DNA of 64,000 nt from Caballeronia jiangsuensis (GCA_000648925.1 JFHF01000023.1:48185-112184); one strand, 5' to 3'; positions 1-8,498 are shown, counted from the stretch's first letter. Notes: generated by a model not told the origin, from the letters alone. Translations and numbers: made by a program.

Positions 1-1364
1 AAACGCTCGTCGCGGCGGGGTTGCGGCCAGTCGTCATCGATGAAAACGCGCGCTGGGGCGGACAGGTCTATCGGCAGCCGCCCGCCGACGCGGGCTTCAA
101 ACGCAGCGCGGCGACGCTCTACGGCTTCGAAGCGAAGAAGGCCGAAGCCGTGCACGGCGCAATGGCGAAGCTGCTGCCGAAGATCGACTATCGCCCCGAC
201 ACGCTCGCGTGGGCGTGCGAGCAAAACCGGCTCGACACGCTTCACGCGGGACGCGAGGCGAGCGTGCCGTTCACGCATCTGATCATCGCGAGCGGCGCGA
301 CGGATCGCATCGTGCCGCTGCCCGGCTGGACGCTCGCGGGCGTCTTCACGCTCGGCGGCGCGCAAGTCGCGTTGAAGGCGCAAGGCTGCGCGATCGGTTC
401 GCGCGTCGTGTTCGCGGGCACCGGGCCGCTCCTTTATCTCGTCGCCTATCAATACGCGAAAGCGGGCGCGCGAGTCGCGGCCGTGCTCGATACCAGCCCG
501 TTCGCGCGTCAGGCCGCCGCCGCGCCGCGCATGCTGAACCAGCCTGCGACGTTCGCCAAGGGCCTGTATTACGTCGCATGGCTGCAGGCGCATGGCGTGC
601 GCATCGAACGTGGCGTGACGCTCGATAACATCGACGGCGACGATGCCGTGCGCGGCATCCGCTGGCGCACGCATCGCGGCGAGCCACGCACGCTCGACTG
701 CGATGCCGTCGGCATGGGCTTCGGCCTGCGCCCCGAAACGCAGCTCGCGGATCTCGCCGGATGCCGCTTTCGCTTCGATGCGCTCAATCGCTGCTGGCTC
801 CCAGAGCGCGACGCGGCGGGCCGCAGTTCGGAACGCAACGTATATCTCGCCGGCGACGGCGCGGGCATCGCCGGTGCGGACGCCGCCGAGCTAGCGGGAC
901 GGCGCGCCGCGCTCGCGCTGATCGAAGACATCGGCATCATGACGCACGAACGCGCTCAGCCCGATGCCGCGAAGCTCGAACGCGAACTCGAACGCATCGC
1001 CGTTTTCCGCGCGGGCATCGAGCATGCGTTCGCGCCGCCCGCGAACGCCGCGCAGGACTGGCCCGACGACATGATCGTGTGCCGCTGCGAGGAAGTCACC
1101 GCCGGCACGATGCGCGCGTGCATCCGCAGCGGCCTCGCCACGGAAGTCAACCGGCTGAAGGCGCTCACGCGCATCGGCATGGGCCGCTGTCAGGGCCGCA
1201 TGTGCGGCGAATCCGCCATTGCGCTCGTCGCCGCCGAAACCGGCAAGCCGCTCGCCGAGGTCGGCCGTCTGCGCAGTCAGGCGCCCATCAAACCCATCCC
1301 GATCACACCGATGCTCTACGACGACGGCGTGCAGGTGCAGCCCGAGGAAGCCCACGATGAGTGA
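1..1364 (+). CDS. HcnB/OoxA-like FAD/NAD(P)-binding dehydrogenase subunit with [2Fe-2S] BFD domain (5' partial)
   Basis: The reading frame is already open at base 3, so the gene starts left of the window and its N-terminal dinucleotide motif is missing. What remains matches the HcnB / opine-oxidase A type subunit. It has a GGQVYR motif near the visible start, a second nucleotide-binding region (FAGTGPLLYLVA), and an 'LAGDGAGIAGAD' FAD-binding segment. The C-terminal BFD-like domain has the cluster cysteines C-R-C and, about 40 residues on, GRCQGRMC. The full-length paralogue at 31200-32588 aligns throughout. In this family the subunit oxidises an amino-acid or opine C-N bond together with an FAD subunit, which here is the next gene, overlapping by 8 bp. 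A small HcnA-like ferredoxin subunit probably lies just upstream (inference). Substrate unknown. Confidence 0.85.
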   Translation, partial: TLVAAGLRPVVIDENARWGGQVYRQPPADAGFKRSAATLYGFEAKKAEAVHGAMAKLLPKIDYRPDTLAWACEQNRLDTLHAGREASVPFTHLIIASGATDRIVPLPGWTLAGVFTLGGAQVALKAQGCAIGSRVVFAGTGPLLYLVAYQYAKAGARVAAVLDTSPFARQAAAAPRMLNQPATFAKGLYYVAWLQAHGVRIERGVTLDNIDGDDAVRGIRWRTHRGEPRTLDCDAVGMGFGLRPETQLADLAGCRFRFDALNRCWLPERDAAGRSSERNVYLAGDGAGIAGADAAELAGRRAALALIEDIGIMTHERAQPDAAKLERELERIAVFRAGIEHAFAPPANAAQDWPDDMIVCRCEEVTAGTMRACIRSGLATEVNRLKALTRIGMGRCQGRMCGESAIALVAAETGKPLAEVGRLRSQAPIKPIPITPMLYDDGVQVQPEEAHDE

Positions 1365-2496
1365 CGTCCGTCCGGGTGTGAGTCATTACGATGTGGTGAT
1401 CGCGGGCGGCGGGCTCGTCGGCTCGTCGACGGCGCTTGCGCTCGCGAAAGCGGGATTGCGCGTCGCGCTGATCGAACGGCGCTTCTGCGGCGCGCAGGCG
1501 AGCGGCGTGAACTACGGCGGCGTGCGCACGCAGGGACGCACGGCAGAACAGTTGCCGCTCGCCGTGCGCGCGCGGCGCGTGTATGGCCGCTTGCCCGAGC
1601 TGATCGGCATCGACGGCGAGATGGTCATGTCGGGTCATCTGCGTCTCGCGCGCTGTGAAGCCGATCTCGACGTGCTCGATCGATGGTCCGCGATGGCGCG
1701 CGAACACGGCGTTCAATCGCAGGTGATGAGCGGCGCTGCATTCCGCAAGCGCTATCCGTGGCTCGGAACTGCGGCGATCGGCGGCTCGCTTTGTCCGAGC
1801 GACGGCCACGCGAATCCGCGTCTCGTCTCGCCGGGTTTCGCGCATGCCGCCCGGCGCGCGGGCGCCGACGTGCGCGAGCAGACCGAACTGTCCGACATCA
1901 CCTTCGACGGCACGCGCTTTCAGATGCGCGCGGGCAACGAGCGCATCAGTTCCGACTGGCTCGTCAACAGCGCGGGCGCGTGGGCGAACCGCATCGCGGG
2001 CAGCTTCGGCGAAAGCGCGCCGATGAAGCCCATCTATCCGAACATGTGGGTGACCGAGCCGCTGCCGCTCTTTATCGGGCACAGTCTCGGCGTGGTCGGC
2101 GGCGGCATCTATGCGCGTCAGGTCGAACGCGGCAACTGCGTGATCGGCGGCGGACGCGGACATGGCGATGGCGAGTACGCGCAGCCATCGACGGCCACGA
2201 CGCGCGCCGTGATGCGCGACGCGTGCGCGCTGTTGCCCGCCCTGCGCGACGCGCTCCTGATCCGCACCTGGAGCGGCGTGGAAGGCGAGACGCCCGACAG
2301 CAATCCCGTCATCGGGCCGAGCCGCACCACGCCGCGTCTTCTGCATGCTTTCGGTTTTTCGGGCGGCGGCTTTCTGCTCGCGCCCGGCGTCGGCGAAGTG
2401 CTCGCCGAACTGGTCACGCAGGGCGCGACCAGCACGCCGATCGACGCCTTCTCGATCGGACGGTTCAGTTCGATGCCTCTACCCGTCACTCACTAA
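1357..2496 (+). CDS. HcnC/OoxB-like FAD-dependent amino-acid/opine oxidase subunit
   Basis: A 379-residue DAO-family flavoprotein. It has an N-terminal Rossmann motif (VVIAGGGLVGSSTALAL, about residues 12-28) and the ASGVNYGGVRTQGR segment typical of the HcnC/OoxB branch. C-terminal FAD contacts follow (WSGVEGETPDSNPVIGPS, then HAFGFSGGGF). The ATG at 1357 was chosen because it precedes the Rossmann fold by a normal distance and overlaps the upstream gene by 8 bp, implying translational coupling. It should be the catalytic partner of the preceding HcnB-like subunit, passing electrons from amine oxidation to the [2Fe-2S] subunit. The paralogue in the large minus-strand operon is 30034-31203. 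Opine, D-amino acid or hydroxyproline-like substrates are all possible. Confidence 0.83.
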   Translation: MSDVRPGVSHYDVVIAGGGLVGSSTALALAKAGLRVALIERRFCGAQASGVNYGGVRTQGRTAEQLPLAVRARRVYGRLPELIGIDGEMVMSGHLRLARCEADLDVLDRWSAMAREHGVQSQVMSGAAFRKRYPWLGTAAIGGSLCPSDGHANPRLVSPGFAHAARRAGADVREQTELSDITFDGTRFQMRAGNERISSDWLVNSAGAWANRIAGSFGESAPMKPIYPNMWVTEPLPLFIGHSLGVVGGGIYARQVERGNCVIGGGRGHGDGEYAQPSTATTRAVMRDACALLPALRDALLIRTWSGVEGETPDSNPVIGPSRTTPRLLHAFGFSGGGFLLAPGVGEVLAELVTQGATSTPIDAFSIGRFSSMPLPVTH

Positions 2497-2518
2497 ATCA
2501 GAACAAGGAAAACTCACG

Positions 2519-3565
2519 ATGAAGCTGCCCCGCACACTCGTTTCGCTCGCCGCGCTCGTCGCGCTCGGTGTCACGTCGTCCGCCTGGTCGCAGAGCAAGA
2601 CGATCTATATCGGCATGAACGGCGGGCCGATGGAAAAGGCCTACACCAGCCAGGTCCTGCCCGAGTTCGAGAAAGCCAACAACGTGAAGGTCGTCGTGGT
2701 GCCGGGCACGTCCTCCGACGTCCTCGCGAAGCTGCTCGCGAACCGCAACAGTCCGCAGATTCACGTCGCGTTCCTCGATGACGGCGTGATGGCGCGCGCC
2801 GTCAGCATGGGCGTATGCCAGAAGCTCGACGATGCGCCCGTGCTCAAGGAACTCTACCCGTTCGCGCGCCTGAAGGACGACATGGGCGCGGGCGTGCAGC
2901 TCGGCATGACCGGCATCGGCTACAACACGAAGCTCTTCAAGGAAAAGGGCTGGGCGCCGCCGACCTCGTGGATGGACTTCGCCGATCCGAAGTACAAGGG
3001 CAAGGTGGTGTTCCAGTCGGCGTCGAGCAGCACCTTCGGCCTGCATGGTTTCCTTGCGATCAACCGCATCCTCGGCGGCAGCGAGAAGAACGTCGAGCCG
3101 GGCTTTTCCAAATGGGCGACGACAGTAGGCCCGAATGTCGTCGAATACATTCCGAACTCGGCGAAGCTCTCGGAGATGATCACGACGGGCGAAGCCGGCC
3201 TCTTTCCGCTCACGCCGACCGCCATCGGCGATCTGAAGGACAAGGGTCTGCCGGTCGCGTATGTCGCGCCGAAGGAAGGCGCGGTGCTGCTGCTCGTCGA
3301 TGTGTGCGTCGTGAAGAACAATCCCGATCCGGCGCTCGCGCAGAAGCTCGCGCAGTTCCTCCTGTCCGCGCCCGCGCAAACGAAGGCCGCCGAAGCCGGC
3401 AAGCAGATTCCCACCAACACGCAGGCGAAGATGACGCCGGAGATGGAGAAGAATCTCGGCGACCTGAACGCGCTCGTGAAGAAGGTGACCGTGGTGGACT
3501 GGGACACGATCAACGCGAATCGCGCCCAGTGGGATCAGCGCTGGAATCAGCAGATCGAGAAGTAA
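2519..3565 (+). CDS. PotD/family-1 type ABC transporter periplasmic binding protein
   Basis: A 348-residue exported binding protein. Residues 1-24 form a Sec signal peptide (positive start, hydrophobic core, cleavage near SAWSQ). The mature part begins KTIYIGMNGG and follows the polyamine/iron-type family fold, with YNTKLFKEKGW and PTSWMDFADPKYKGKV characteristic of PotD/SfuA relatives. The start is an ATG preceded by AAGGAAAA, 22 bp after the flavoprotein stop, so it is probably in the same operon. No permease or ATPase genes accompany it on the right; they may lie left of the window, or it may share the permeases at 23772-28643. The neighbouring oxidase suggests it captures the substrate of that oxidase. 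Confidence 0.85.
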   Translation: MKLPRTLVSLAALVALGVTSSAWSQSKTIYIGMNGGPMEKAYTSQVLPEFEKANNVKVVVVPGTSSDVLAKLLANRNSPQIHVAFLDDGVMARAVSMGVCQKLDDAPVLKELYPFARLKDDMGAGVQLGMTGIGYNTKLFKEKGWAPPTSWMDFADPKYKGKVVFQSASSSTFGLHGFLAINRILGGSEKNVEPGFSKWATTVGPNVVEYIPNSAKLSEMITTGEAGLFPLTPTAIGDLKDKGLPVAYVAPKEGAVLLLVDVCVVKNNPDPALAQKLAQFLLSAPAQTKAAEAGKQIPTNTQAKMTPEMEKNLGDLNALVKKVTVVDWDTINANRAQWDQRWNQQIEK

Positions 3566-3568
3566 CGC

Positions 3569-5605
3569 TTACAGGTCCTTCACGAGACGAAGCGCATCGT
3601 AGATGGCGGCGTGCGTATTGCGCGCCGCCACCGCATCGCCGATCCTGAAGAGCTGGAAGCGCCCTTCCGGGTTCCGTTCGGCGACTTGCGGCTTGCCGTC
3701 GATGAGCTTGTCGTAATCGATCGCGCCGAGGTTCGACGACAAAGGCTTAAGCTCGAAGTACAGTTCGTCCATCGGAATCGTGCCGTGATTGACGACGATC
3801 TGATCGTGGCGCTGCTCCTTCTTCACGCCGCCGTAGTCGCTGCCGATCGTCGCCACCAGTTCGCCGCCTTCGCGCCGAACGGATTCGAGGCGGAACGTCA
3901 CCGTGAATGTGGTCGCGAGCTTCTGCAGCGAGCGCATGTAGGGCACGAGGTTCATGCTCATGACTTCGGGCGAGAACGAGCGGTCGGGCGTCATCACTTC
4001 CACCTTGCCGCCGGCCTGCGCGATCGTTTCGGCTGACTGAAGCGCGGCGTGATCGCCGGCATCGTCGAAGATCAGCACGTTCGCGCCGGGCTTCACATCG
4101 CCGGAAATGATGTCCCACGAAGAAACGACATGTTCGTTGCCTTCCGTGCAGACCTCAGTGTGCGGCATGCCGCCGGTCGCGACGATCACCACGTCCGGAT
4201 TCTCAGCCAGCACCGTGTCGTTGTCGGCCCACGTATTGAACCTGAACCGAACGCCGAGCCTTTCGCACTGCGCCATGCGCCAGTCGACGATGCCCATCAT
4301 CTCCTTGCGGCGAACGTTCTGCGCGGTCAGGCGAATCTGGCCGCCGGGATCGTTCATCGCTTCCAGCACGACGACATCGTGTCCGCGCTCGCCCGCGACG
4401 CGCGCCGCTTCGAGACCCGCCGGCCCCGCGCCCACGATGACGATCCTGCGCTTCGTCGCGGCAGGCTTGATCGTGTGCGGCATCTCCAGTTCGCGGCCCG
4501 TCGCGGCGTTGTGAATGCACAGCGCCATGCCGCCCTGATAGATGCGATCGAGGCAGTAATTCGCGCCCACGCAAGGCCGGATATCGTCCTCCCTGCGCTC
4601 GATGATCTTGCGCACGATATGCGGATCGGTCATATGCGCGCGCGTCATGCCGACCATGTCGATCTTGCCCGACTCGATCGCATGGCGCGCCGTCGCGACG
4701 TCCTGAATGCGCGCCGCATGGAACGTGGGGAAGTCCGTCGCCTGCCGGATTTCGCCCGCGAAATCGAGGTGCGGTGCGCTCTTCATGCCCATGATGGGGA
4801 TGACGTCGGTGAGCCCGGCGTCGGTTTCCAGATGCCCGCGAACCACGTTCAGAAAATCGACGAGACCGCTGTCCTTCAGGCGCTTCGAAATCTCGATGCC
4901 CTCTTCCTTCGTGATGCCGCCTGCCAGCATTTCGTCGGCCGTATAACGGATGCCGAGAAGAAAGCGCTCGCCGACGCGCTCGCGCATCGCGCGCAGCACG
5001 TCGAACGTGAAGCGCATACGGTTTTCCAGCGAGCCGCCATACGGACCTTCGAGCGTATTAGTCAGCGGCGACCAGAACTGGTCCATCAAGTGACCGTACG
5101 ATTCGATTTCCAGCCCGTCGAGCCCGGCGGCCTTCATGCGCTCCGCCGCATCCGCGAAGTCGCGGACGATGCGCTCGATATCCCAGTCCTCCAGCTTCTT
5201 CGGAAAGGCGCGGTGCGAGGGTTCGCGGTTGTGCGACGGCGAGACGGCGGGCAGCCAGTCGCCCTTGTCCCAGCGCGTGCGGCGGCCGAGATGCGTCAAC
5301 TGGATCATCACTTTCGCGCCGTGCTCGTGGCACTCGTCGACGAGATCCTTCATCCACGGCACGACTTCGTCCTTGTACGCGAGGATATTGTTGAAGACCG
5401 GCGGACTGTCCTTCGAAACCGCCGCGGAACCGGCCGTCATCGTCAATGCGAGGCCCGCCTTGGCCCGTTCGACGTGATACGCGCGATAGCTCGCCTTCGG
5501 CATCCCGTCCTCGGCGTACGCCGGTTCATGCGATGTCGTCATGATCCGGTTGCGAAAAGTGAGGTGTTTCAGCGTGTACGGCTGGAGCAGCGGGTCCGTG
5601 GACAT
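3569..5605 (-). CDS. Trimethylamine-dehydrogenase-type FMN/FAD oxidoreductase (DgcA/StcD-like N-demethylase)
   Basis: A 678-residue two-domain flavoprotein of the old-yellow-enzyme/2,4-dienoyl-CoA reductase superfamily. The N-terminal TIM barrel (about 1-370) opens DPLLQPYTLKHLTFRNR. The C-terminal domain has a Rossmann motif VIVGAGPAGLEAAR. Family relatives demethylate N-methylated amino acids such as dimethylglycine or N-methylproline. The iron-sulfur loop near residue 350 reads RPCVGANYC followed by a cysteine 12 residues on, so the second cysteine of the TMADH-type C-x2-C-x2-C pattern is alanine. The ATG at 5605 was preferred over an upstream in-frame start because GAGG lies 6 bases before it. 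It is divergent from a TetR gene and convergent with the binding-protein gene (3-bp gap). Exact substrate not determinable. Confidence 0.85.
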   Translation of the reverse strand: MSTDPLLQPYTLKHLTFRNRIMTTSHEPAYAEDGMPKASYRAYHVERAKAGLALTMTAGSAAVSKDSPPVFNNILAYKDEVVPWMKDLVDECHEHGAKVMIQLTHLGRRTRWDKGDWLPAVSPSHNREPSHRAFPKKLEDWDIERIVRDFADAAERMKAAGLDGLEIESYGHLMDQFWSPLTNTLEGPYGGSLENRMRFTFDVLRAMRERVGERFLLGIRYTADEMLAGGITKEEGIEISKRLKDSGLVDFLNVVRGHLETDAGLTDVIPIMGMKSAPHLDFAGEIRQATDFPTFHAARIQDVATARHAIESGKIDMVGMTRAHMTDPHIVRKIIERREDDIRPCVGANYCLDRIYQGGMALCIHNAATGRELEMPHTIKPAATKRRIVIVGAGPAGLEAARVAGERGHDVVVLEAMNDPGGQIRLTAQNVRRKEMMGIVDWRMAQCERLGVRFRFNTWADNDTVLAENPDVVIVATGGMPHTEVCTEGNEHVVSSWDIISGDVKPGANVLIFDDAGDHAALQSAETIAQAGGKVEVMTPDRSFSPEVMSMNLVPYMRSLQKLATTFTVTFRLESVRREGGELVATIGSDYGGVKKEQRHDQIVVNHGTIPMDELYFELKPLSSNLGAIDYDKLIDGKPQVAERNPEGRFQLFRIGDAVAARNTHAAIYDALRLVKDL

Positions 5606-5652
5606 GGATGCCTCATCGAAGCGAGTGGGGACGAAACGCCTGTTGTGAATCA

Positions 5653-5704
5653 AGAGTAGAACCTCTGTACACACGTGTCAAGTAGGGAGACAATGGTGTA
5701 CATT
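5653..5704. promoter_or_regulatory. Divergent promoter with TetR-type operator halves
   Basis: On the minus strand TTGACA (5676-5681) and TACTCT (5653-5658) are separated by 17 bp and would start the demethylase transcript about 41 bases before its ATG. On the plus strand TACATT (5699-5704) is a plausible -10 for the TetR gene. Two inverted copies of TGTACAC/GTGTACA (5666-5672 and 5696-5702) lie 30 bp apart centre to centre. The first, joined to the palindrome ACACGTGT (5671-5678), sits in the spacer of the demethylase promoter. The second overlaps the -10 of the regulator gene. This suits a TetR repressor controlling both genes. Sequence observed; function inferred. Confidence 0.6.
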
Positions 5705-5734
5705 AGAGTCGTCAAAGCGGGGGGAAATAACGAA

Positions 5735-6364
5735 ATGGACGAGACGCTCGATGTGGTGCGCGGCTCCGCCGACATGTGGCTGGATGCGGCGTACGAAGGC
5801 TTTCTGGAAGGTGGGGTCGAGGCGGTCCGCATTCTTCCGCTCGCAAAAAAGCTGAATCTTTCGCGGACGAGTTTCTACTGGTTCTTCAAGGATCGTGAAG
5901 AATTGCTGGCCGCGCTGCTCGACCGATGGAAACAGAAGAACACGGGCAACTGGATCGAGCGTACGGAAGCGTATGCGGACAGCGTGTGCGAAGCGATGCT
6001 GAACGTGTTCGATTGCTGGTTCGACGACACGATCTTCGACTCGCGCTTCGAGGCCGCGATCCGCAATTGGGCGCAGCAATCGCCGGATATCGCGGAACAC
6101 ATGGCTCAGGACGACGCGCAGCGCATCGAGGCGCTGACTGCGCTATTCGAGCGATTCGACTATGAGCCGCGCGCCGCCGATGTCCGCGCGCGCGTCGCGT
6201 ATTTCACGCAGGCCGGCTATGTGTCGACGAAGCCTCACGAAGACATGGCCGTCCGCATGATGCGCATTCCGGAGTACGTCGAAGTCTTTACGGGCGTGCG
6301 GCCGAAGAAGCACGAACTCCAGCGCTTCTACTCGCGGCGCGACTTCGAGTTCGAGTCTGAATGA
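5735..6364 (+). CDS. TetR/AcrR family transcriptional regulator
   Basis: A 209-residue protein with an N-terminal helix-turn-helix of TetR type: a first helix with WLDAAYEGFLEGGVEAVRILPLA, then the recognition part LSRTSFYWFFKDREELLAAL. An alpha-helical ligand-binding C-terminal part follows, whose ligand cannot be predicted. The ATG at 5735 was chosen. Earlier in-frame starts at 5675 and 5693 would put the inverted-repeat operator and the likely -10 inside the coding region. It is transcribed away from the demethylase gene, the usual layout for a local repressor. Its 3' end overlaps the convergent ProC-like gene by 37 bp. Confidence 0.85.
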   Translation: MDETLDVVRGSADMWLDAAYEGFLEGGVEAVRILPLAKKLNLSRTSFYWFFKDREELLAALLDRWKQKNTGNWIERTEAYADSVCEAMLNVFDCWFDDTIFDSRFEAAIRNWAQQSPDIAEHMAQDDAQRIEALTALFERFDYEPRAADVRARVAYFTQAGYVSTKPHEDMAVRMMRIPEYVEVFTGVRPKKHELQRFYSRRDFEFESE

Positions 6365-7134
6365 TCGTGTTCCTTCGCGGTCAGTTGCTCGAACACATGC
6401 TCGCATGCGGCTTTCCACGCCGCGTTGCCGCCGAGCCTTTCCAGCACATCCAGACCTTGTGCCGTATAGGTGCCCGGCGTCGCGATGGATGAACCGATTT
6501 CGCCGATGCCCGACGAAGCTTTATATCGCGAGTAAGCCACGCAGTCTTCGACGCCGCTGAGCACGAGTTGTCTCGCGTCGTCGGGTGCGAAGCCCTTCTG
6601 AACGAACCATTGCTGGAGGTCGTGAAGCAGGAAATAAAACCATCCGTTCATGCACGCGCCGACGGTGGCGAGTTCGAATTCGCGTTCCGTTGCGAGCAGC
6701 ACCGGATTGCCCAGCGCGGTGAGCAACGGCGCCATCGCTGAATCGGCGGGATAGACGGCGACCGTCGAGCGGTTGATCTCGGCAGCGAGAGACAACATGG
6801 CGCGCGTGCATTCCCTTGCGCCGAACATGCGCTGCAAATCGCCGACCGGCACGCCACTGACAACGGAAATGAGCGGAATGCCGGGCTTCAAGCTGATTTC
6901 CTGCGCAAGCTCGCCGAGTTGTCCCGGACGAACGCCGATGAGGACGACATCAGCGGCATCCGCGACTTGCTGGTTATCGCGCATCAACGTGCAGCCGATA
7001 TCGTTCGCGAGACTCTCCGCCCTTGCGCGGCTTCTGGGCGAAAGAAGAAACGTCGCGTCGCTGCCGCTGCGATGTAATCCTCGAATCATCTTCTCGGTCA
7101 GATCGCCGACGCCGAGCACCCCGAGCTTGATCAT
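6328..7134 (-). CDS. Pyrroline-5-carboxylate reductase-like NAD(P) oxidoreductase
   Basis: A 268-residue protein of the ProC/F420-dependent NADP oxidoreductase group. It starts MIKLGVLGVGDLTEKMIRGL, a slightly atypical Rossmann motif (G-x-G-D-L-T-E-K). A SVVSGVPVGDLQRMFG segment and a ProC-type dimerisation domain follow, with SSIATPGTYTAQGLDVLE matching the ProC 'SPGGTT..GL..LE' signature. This family reduces cyclic imines or similar C=N bonds. Lying next to an N-demethylase gene, it may recycle or handle an imine from N-methylproline-like substrates (inference). The ATG at 7134 is preceded by GAGGAG about 11 bases upstream. Not a housekeeping ProC by sequence; the true substrate is unknown. 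Confidence 0.75.
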   Translation of the reverse strand: MIKLGVLGVGDLTEKMIRGLHRSGSDATFLLSPRSRARAESLANDIGCTLMRDNQQVADAADVVLIGVRPGQLGELAQEISLKPGIPLISVVSGVPVGDLQRMFGARECTRAMLSLAAEINRSTVAVYPADSAMAPLLTALGNPVLLATEREFELATVGACMNGWFYFLLHDLQQWFVQKGFAPDDARQLVLSGVEDCVAYSRYKASSGIGEIGSSIATPGTYTAQGLDVLERLGGNAAWKAACEHVFEQLTAKEHDHSDSNSKSRRE

Positions 7135-7314
7135 GAGCTTCGTTACTCCTCGCTGAGCTTGATTTGCCACACTGAACATTCGCGCATCACGAGGCACTAT
7201 ATCCGCATTCGAGAACATCGGGCCGCTTGCGTTGCGCGTGCTCGAATCGGCGCATAGACTGGTTCGGGTATCGAATGTTCGCGAATGCGTCGTGAAGAAA
7301 TACGGAGTCACTCC

Positions 7315-7698
7315 ATGAGTGAAGAACAGATTCGAGAAGCGCTGAATGCGCACTGGCTCGCGTCGGCGAACGGCGATCTCGACGCCGAGCACGACATCTA
7401 CGATGACGATGCCATCTGCGATTATCCCCAATCAGGCGAACGCATACGCGGACGGGCAAACTTGCAGGCGTTGCGGGGACATCATCCGGACAAGCCATCC
7501 GGTTTCGATGTCAAACGGATTCAGGGAGAAGGCAATCTCTGGATCACGGAATACATGATCTCGTATCAGGGACAGGCGGCCTTTACGGTCAGCATCATGG
7601 AATTCCGCGACGGCAAGGTGATTCACGAAACCCAATACTTTTCGAGTCCATTCGAAGCACCGGCCTGGCGAAGTCAGTGGGTTCAGCACATGAACTGA
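7315..7698 (+). CDS. NTF2-like / SnoaL-like small protein
   Basis: A 127-residue cytoplasmic protein. The pattern is an N-terminal helix (EEQIREALNAHWLASANGDLDAEHDIYDDDAI), then CDYPQSGERIRGRANLQALR, then beta strands ending in a YFSSPFEAPAWRSQWV motif. This matches the cone-shaped NTF2/SnoaL fold used by small isomerases, hydrolases and orphan binding proteins. The ATG at 7315 follows GGAG with suitable spacing; an in-frame upstream ATG lacks one. The family does not reveal an enzymatic activity. It is transcribed divergently from the ProC-like gene across a 180-bp gap in which no clear operator is visible. Confidence 0.7.
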   Translation: MSEEQIREALNAHWLASANGDLDAEHDIYDDDAICDYPQSGERIRGRANLQALRGHHPDKPSGFDVKRIQGEGNLWITEYMISYQGQAAFTVSIMEFRDGKVIHETQYFSSPFEAPAWRSQWVQHMN

Positions 7699-7898
7699 CG
7701 GGCGAATGTCTGTCTTTCGCCGACATCGGGCAATCGAACTGTCGCTCGCGATCCGTCGCGTGACACGCGTGCGCGCTCGCATAACTTCGCTCAACGCTTA
7801 TAGACAGGGACTTTCGCACTCGTTGGCATGGCGCGTGCAAATGAATGAGTGGCGATTTGCATGTCGTCATTCACTTCACTTTTGCCAGGAGACCAGCC
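7699..7898. other. 200-bp intergenic gap upstream of the GG-leader peptide
   Basis: No convincing gene is visible here. The reading frames crossing it continue antisense or out of frame into neighbouring genes. The strong Shine-Dalgarno of the peptide gene (AGGAGA) lies at its right end. No terminator with a T-run is visible after the NTF2-like gene. Confidence 0.4.
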
Positions 7899-8138
7899 AT
7901 GACCACTCTGACCATCACCGATCTGCCCCGCGCCGATACCATCGATCGCGATGCGATGTCCGCCGTACGCGGCGGCATCGCCCATGTGACCCTGCCCGGC
8001 GGCGGCAACACGCTTCCCGGATTGCCGACGCTGCCGGCGTCGTGGCCCGGCGCTGCCGCGCTCCTGAAGGAGCTGCACATCCCGGTGCCGTTGCAGATAG
8101 CGCCGCAACCTGCGACGCAGGACCCTCGTCTGCTTTGA
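7899..8138 (+). CDS. Small peptide with double-glycine (C39-type) leader
   Basis: A 79-residue ORF preceded by AGGAGA six to seven bases before the ATG. Residues 1-26 fit a double-glycine leader: Ile15 at -12, Met20 at -7, Val23 at -4, then Arg, Gly25-Gly26. The predicted 53-residue core after GG is rich in Pro, Leu and Ala, has a GGG stretch and contains no cysteine. Disulfide, sactipeptide or lanthipeptide chemistry is therefore unlikely. Leaders of this kind are normally cut by a C39 peptidase-ABC exporter, but none is encoded in the window. It could be a bacteriocin-like, signalling or microcin-type precursor; the function is unknown. Confidence 0.65.
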   Translation: MTTLTITDLPRADTIDRDAMSAVRGGIAHVTLPGGGNTLPGLPTLPASWPGAAALLKELHIPVPLQIAPQPATQDPRLL

Positions 8139-8165
8139 GCGGGTCGCGTGCCGCTCGACGCGCCT

Positions 8166-8498
8166 TCATCGTTCGAAATAGATCGCGAGCCAGACGGTCT
8201 GCTCGCCGGCATCCGTCCACGCGACGCGATGCCGGCAATGCGGCTCGATCAGCACGTAGTCGCCCGGACGCATGTCGTGCCGCGTCGAGTTCTCTTCGAA
8301 CTCGAGCGTGGCCGCGCCCGACAGCAGCACGACCCATTCGGCGCGCGAGTCGTCGTACCAGAAGCCTTCCGGACTCGCGTGGCCCATCGACACGATCCGC
8401 TCCACGTTCAGGCGCTGCCCCGTGACGAGCATGTCGATCCGCTCTTCGACGCCGCGCTTTGCTTCGACGCCGAACAGGTTACCCGTTTGCAGTTGCAT
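8166..8498 (-). CDS. Small single-domain cupin
   Basis: A 110-residue protein with one cupin barrel. The EWVVLLSGAATLEF stretch forms the first conserved strand pair, and MRPGDYVLIEPHCRHRVAWT supplies the second motif with its histidines. The ATG at 8498 was chosen over longer upstream frames, which read antisense to the adjacent regulator gene; GAGG lies about 8 bases before it. It is 50 bp downstream of a LysR gene in the same orientation and could be co-transcribed. Small cupins of this type bind metals or small ligands. No catalytic role is assignable. Confidence 0.72.
   Translation of the reverse strand: MQLQTGNLFGVEAKRGVEERIDMLVTGQRLNVERIVSMGHASPEGFWYDDSRAEWVVLLSGAATLEFEENSTRHDMRPGDYVLIEPHCRHRVAWTDAGEQTVWLAIYFER

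Noticed and set aside
4049..5659. 536-codon plus-strand open frame
   Set aside because: Antisense to the demethylase gene; no recognisable motif.
5675..5734. Earlier TetR starts at 5675 or 5693
   Set aside because: They would place the operator and the likely -10 inside the coding sequence; conserved N-terminus begins after 5735.
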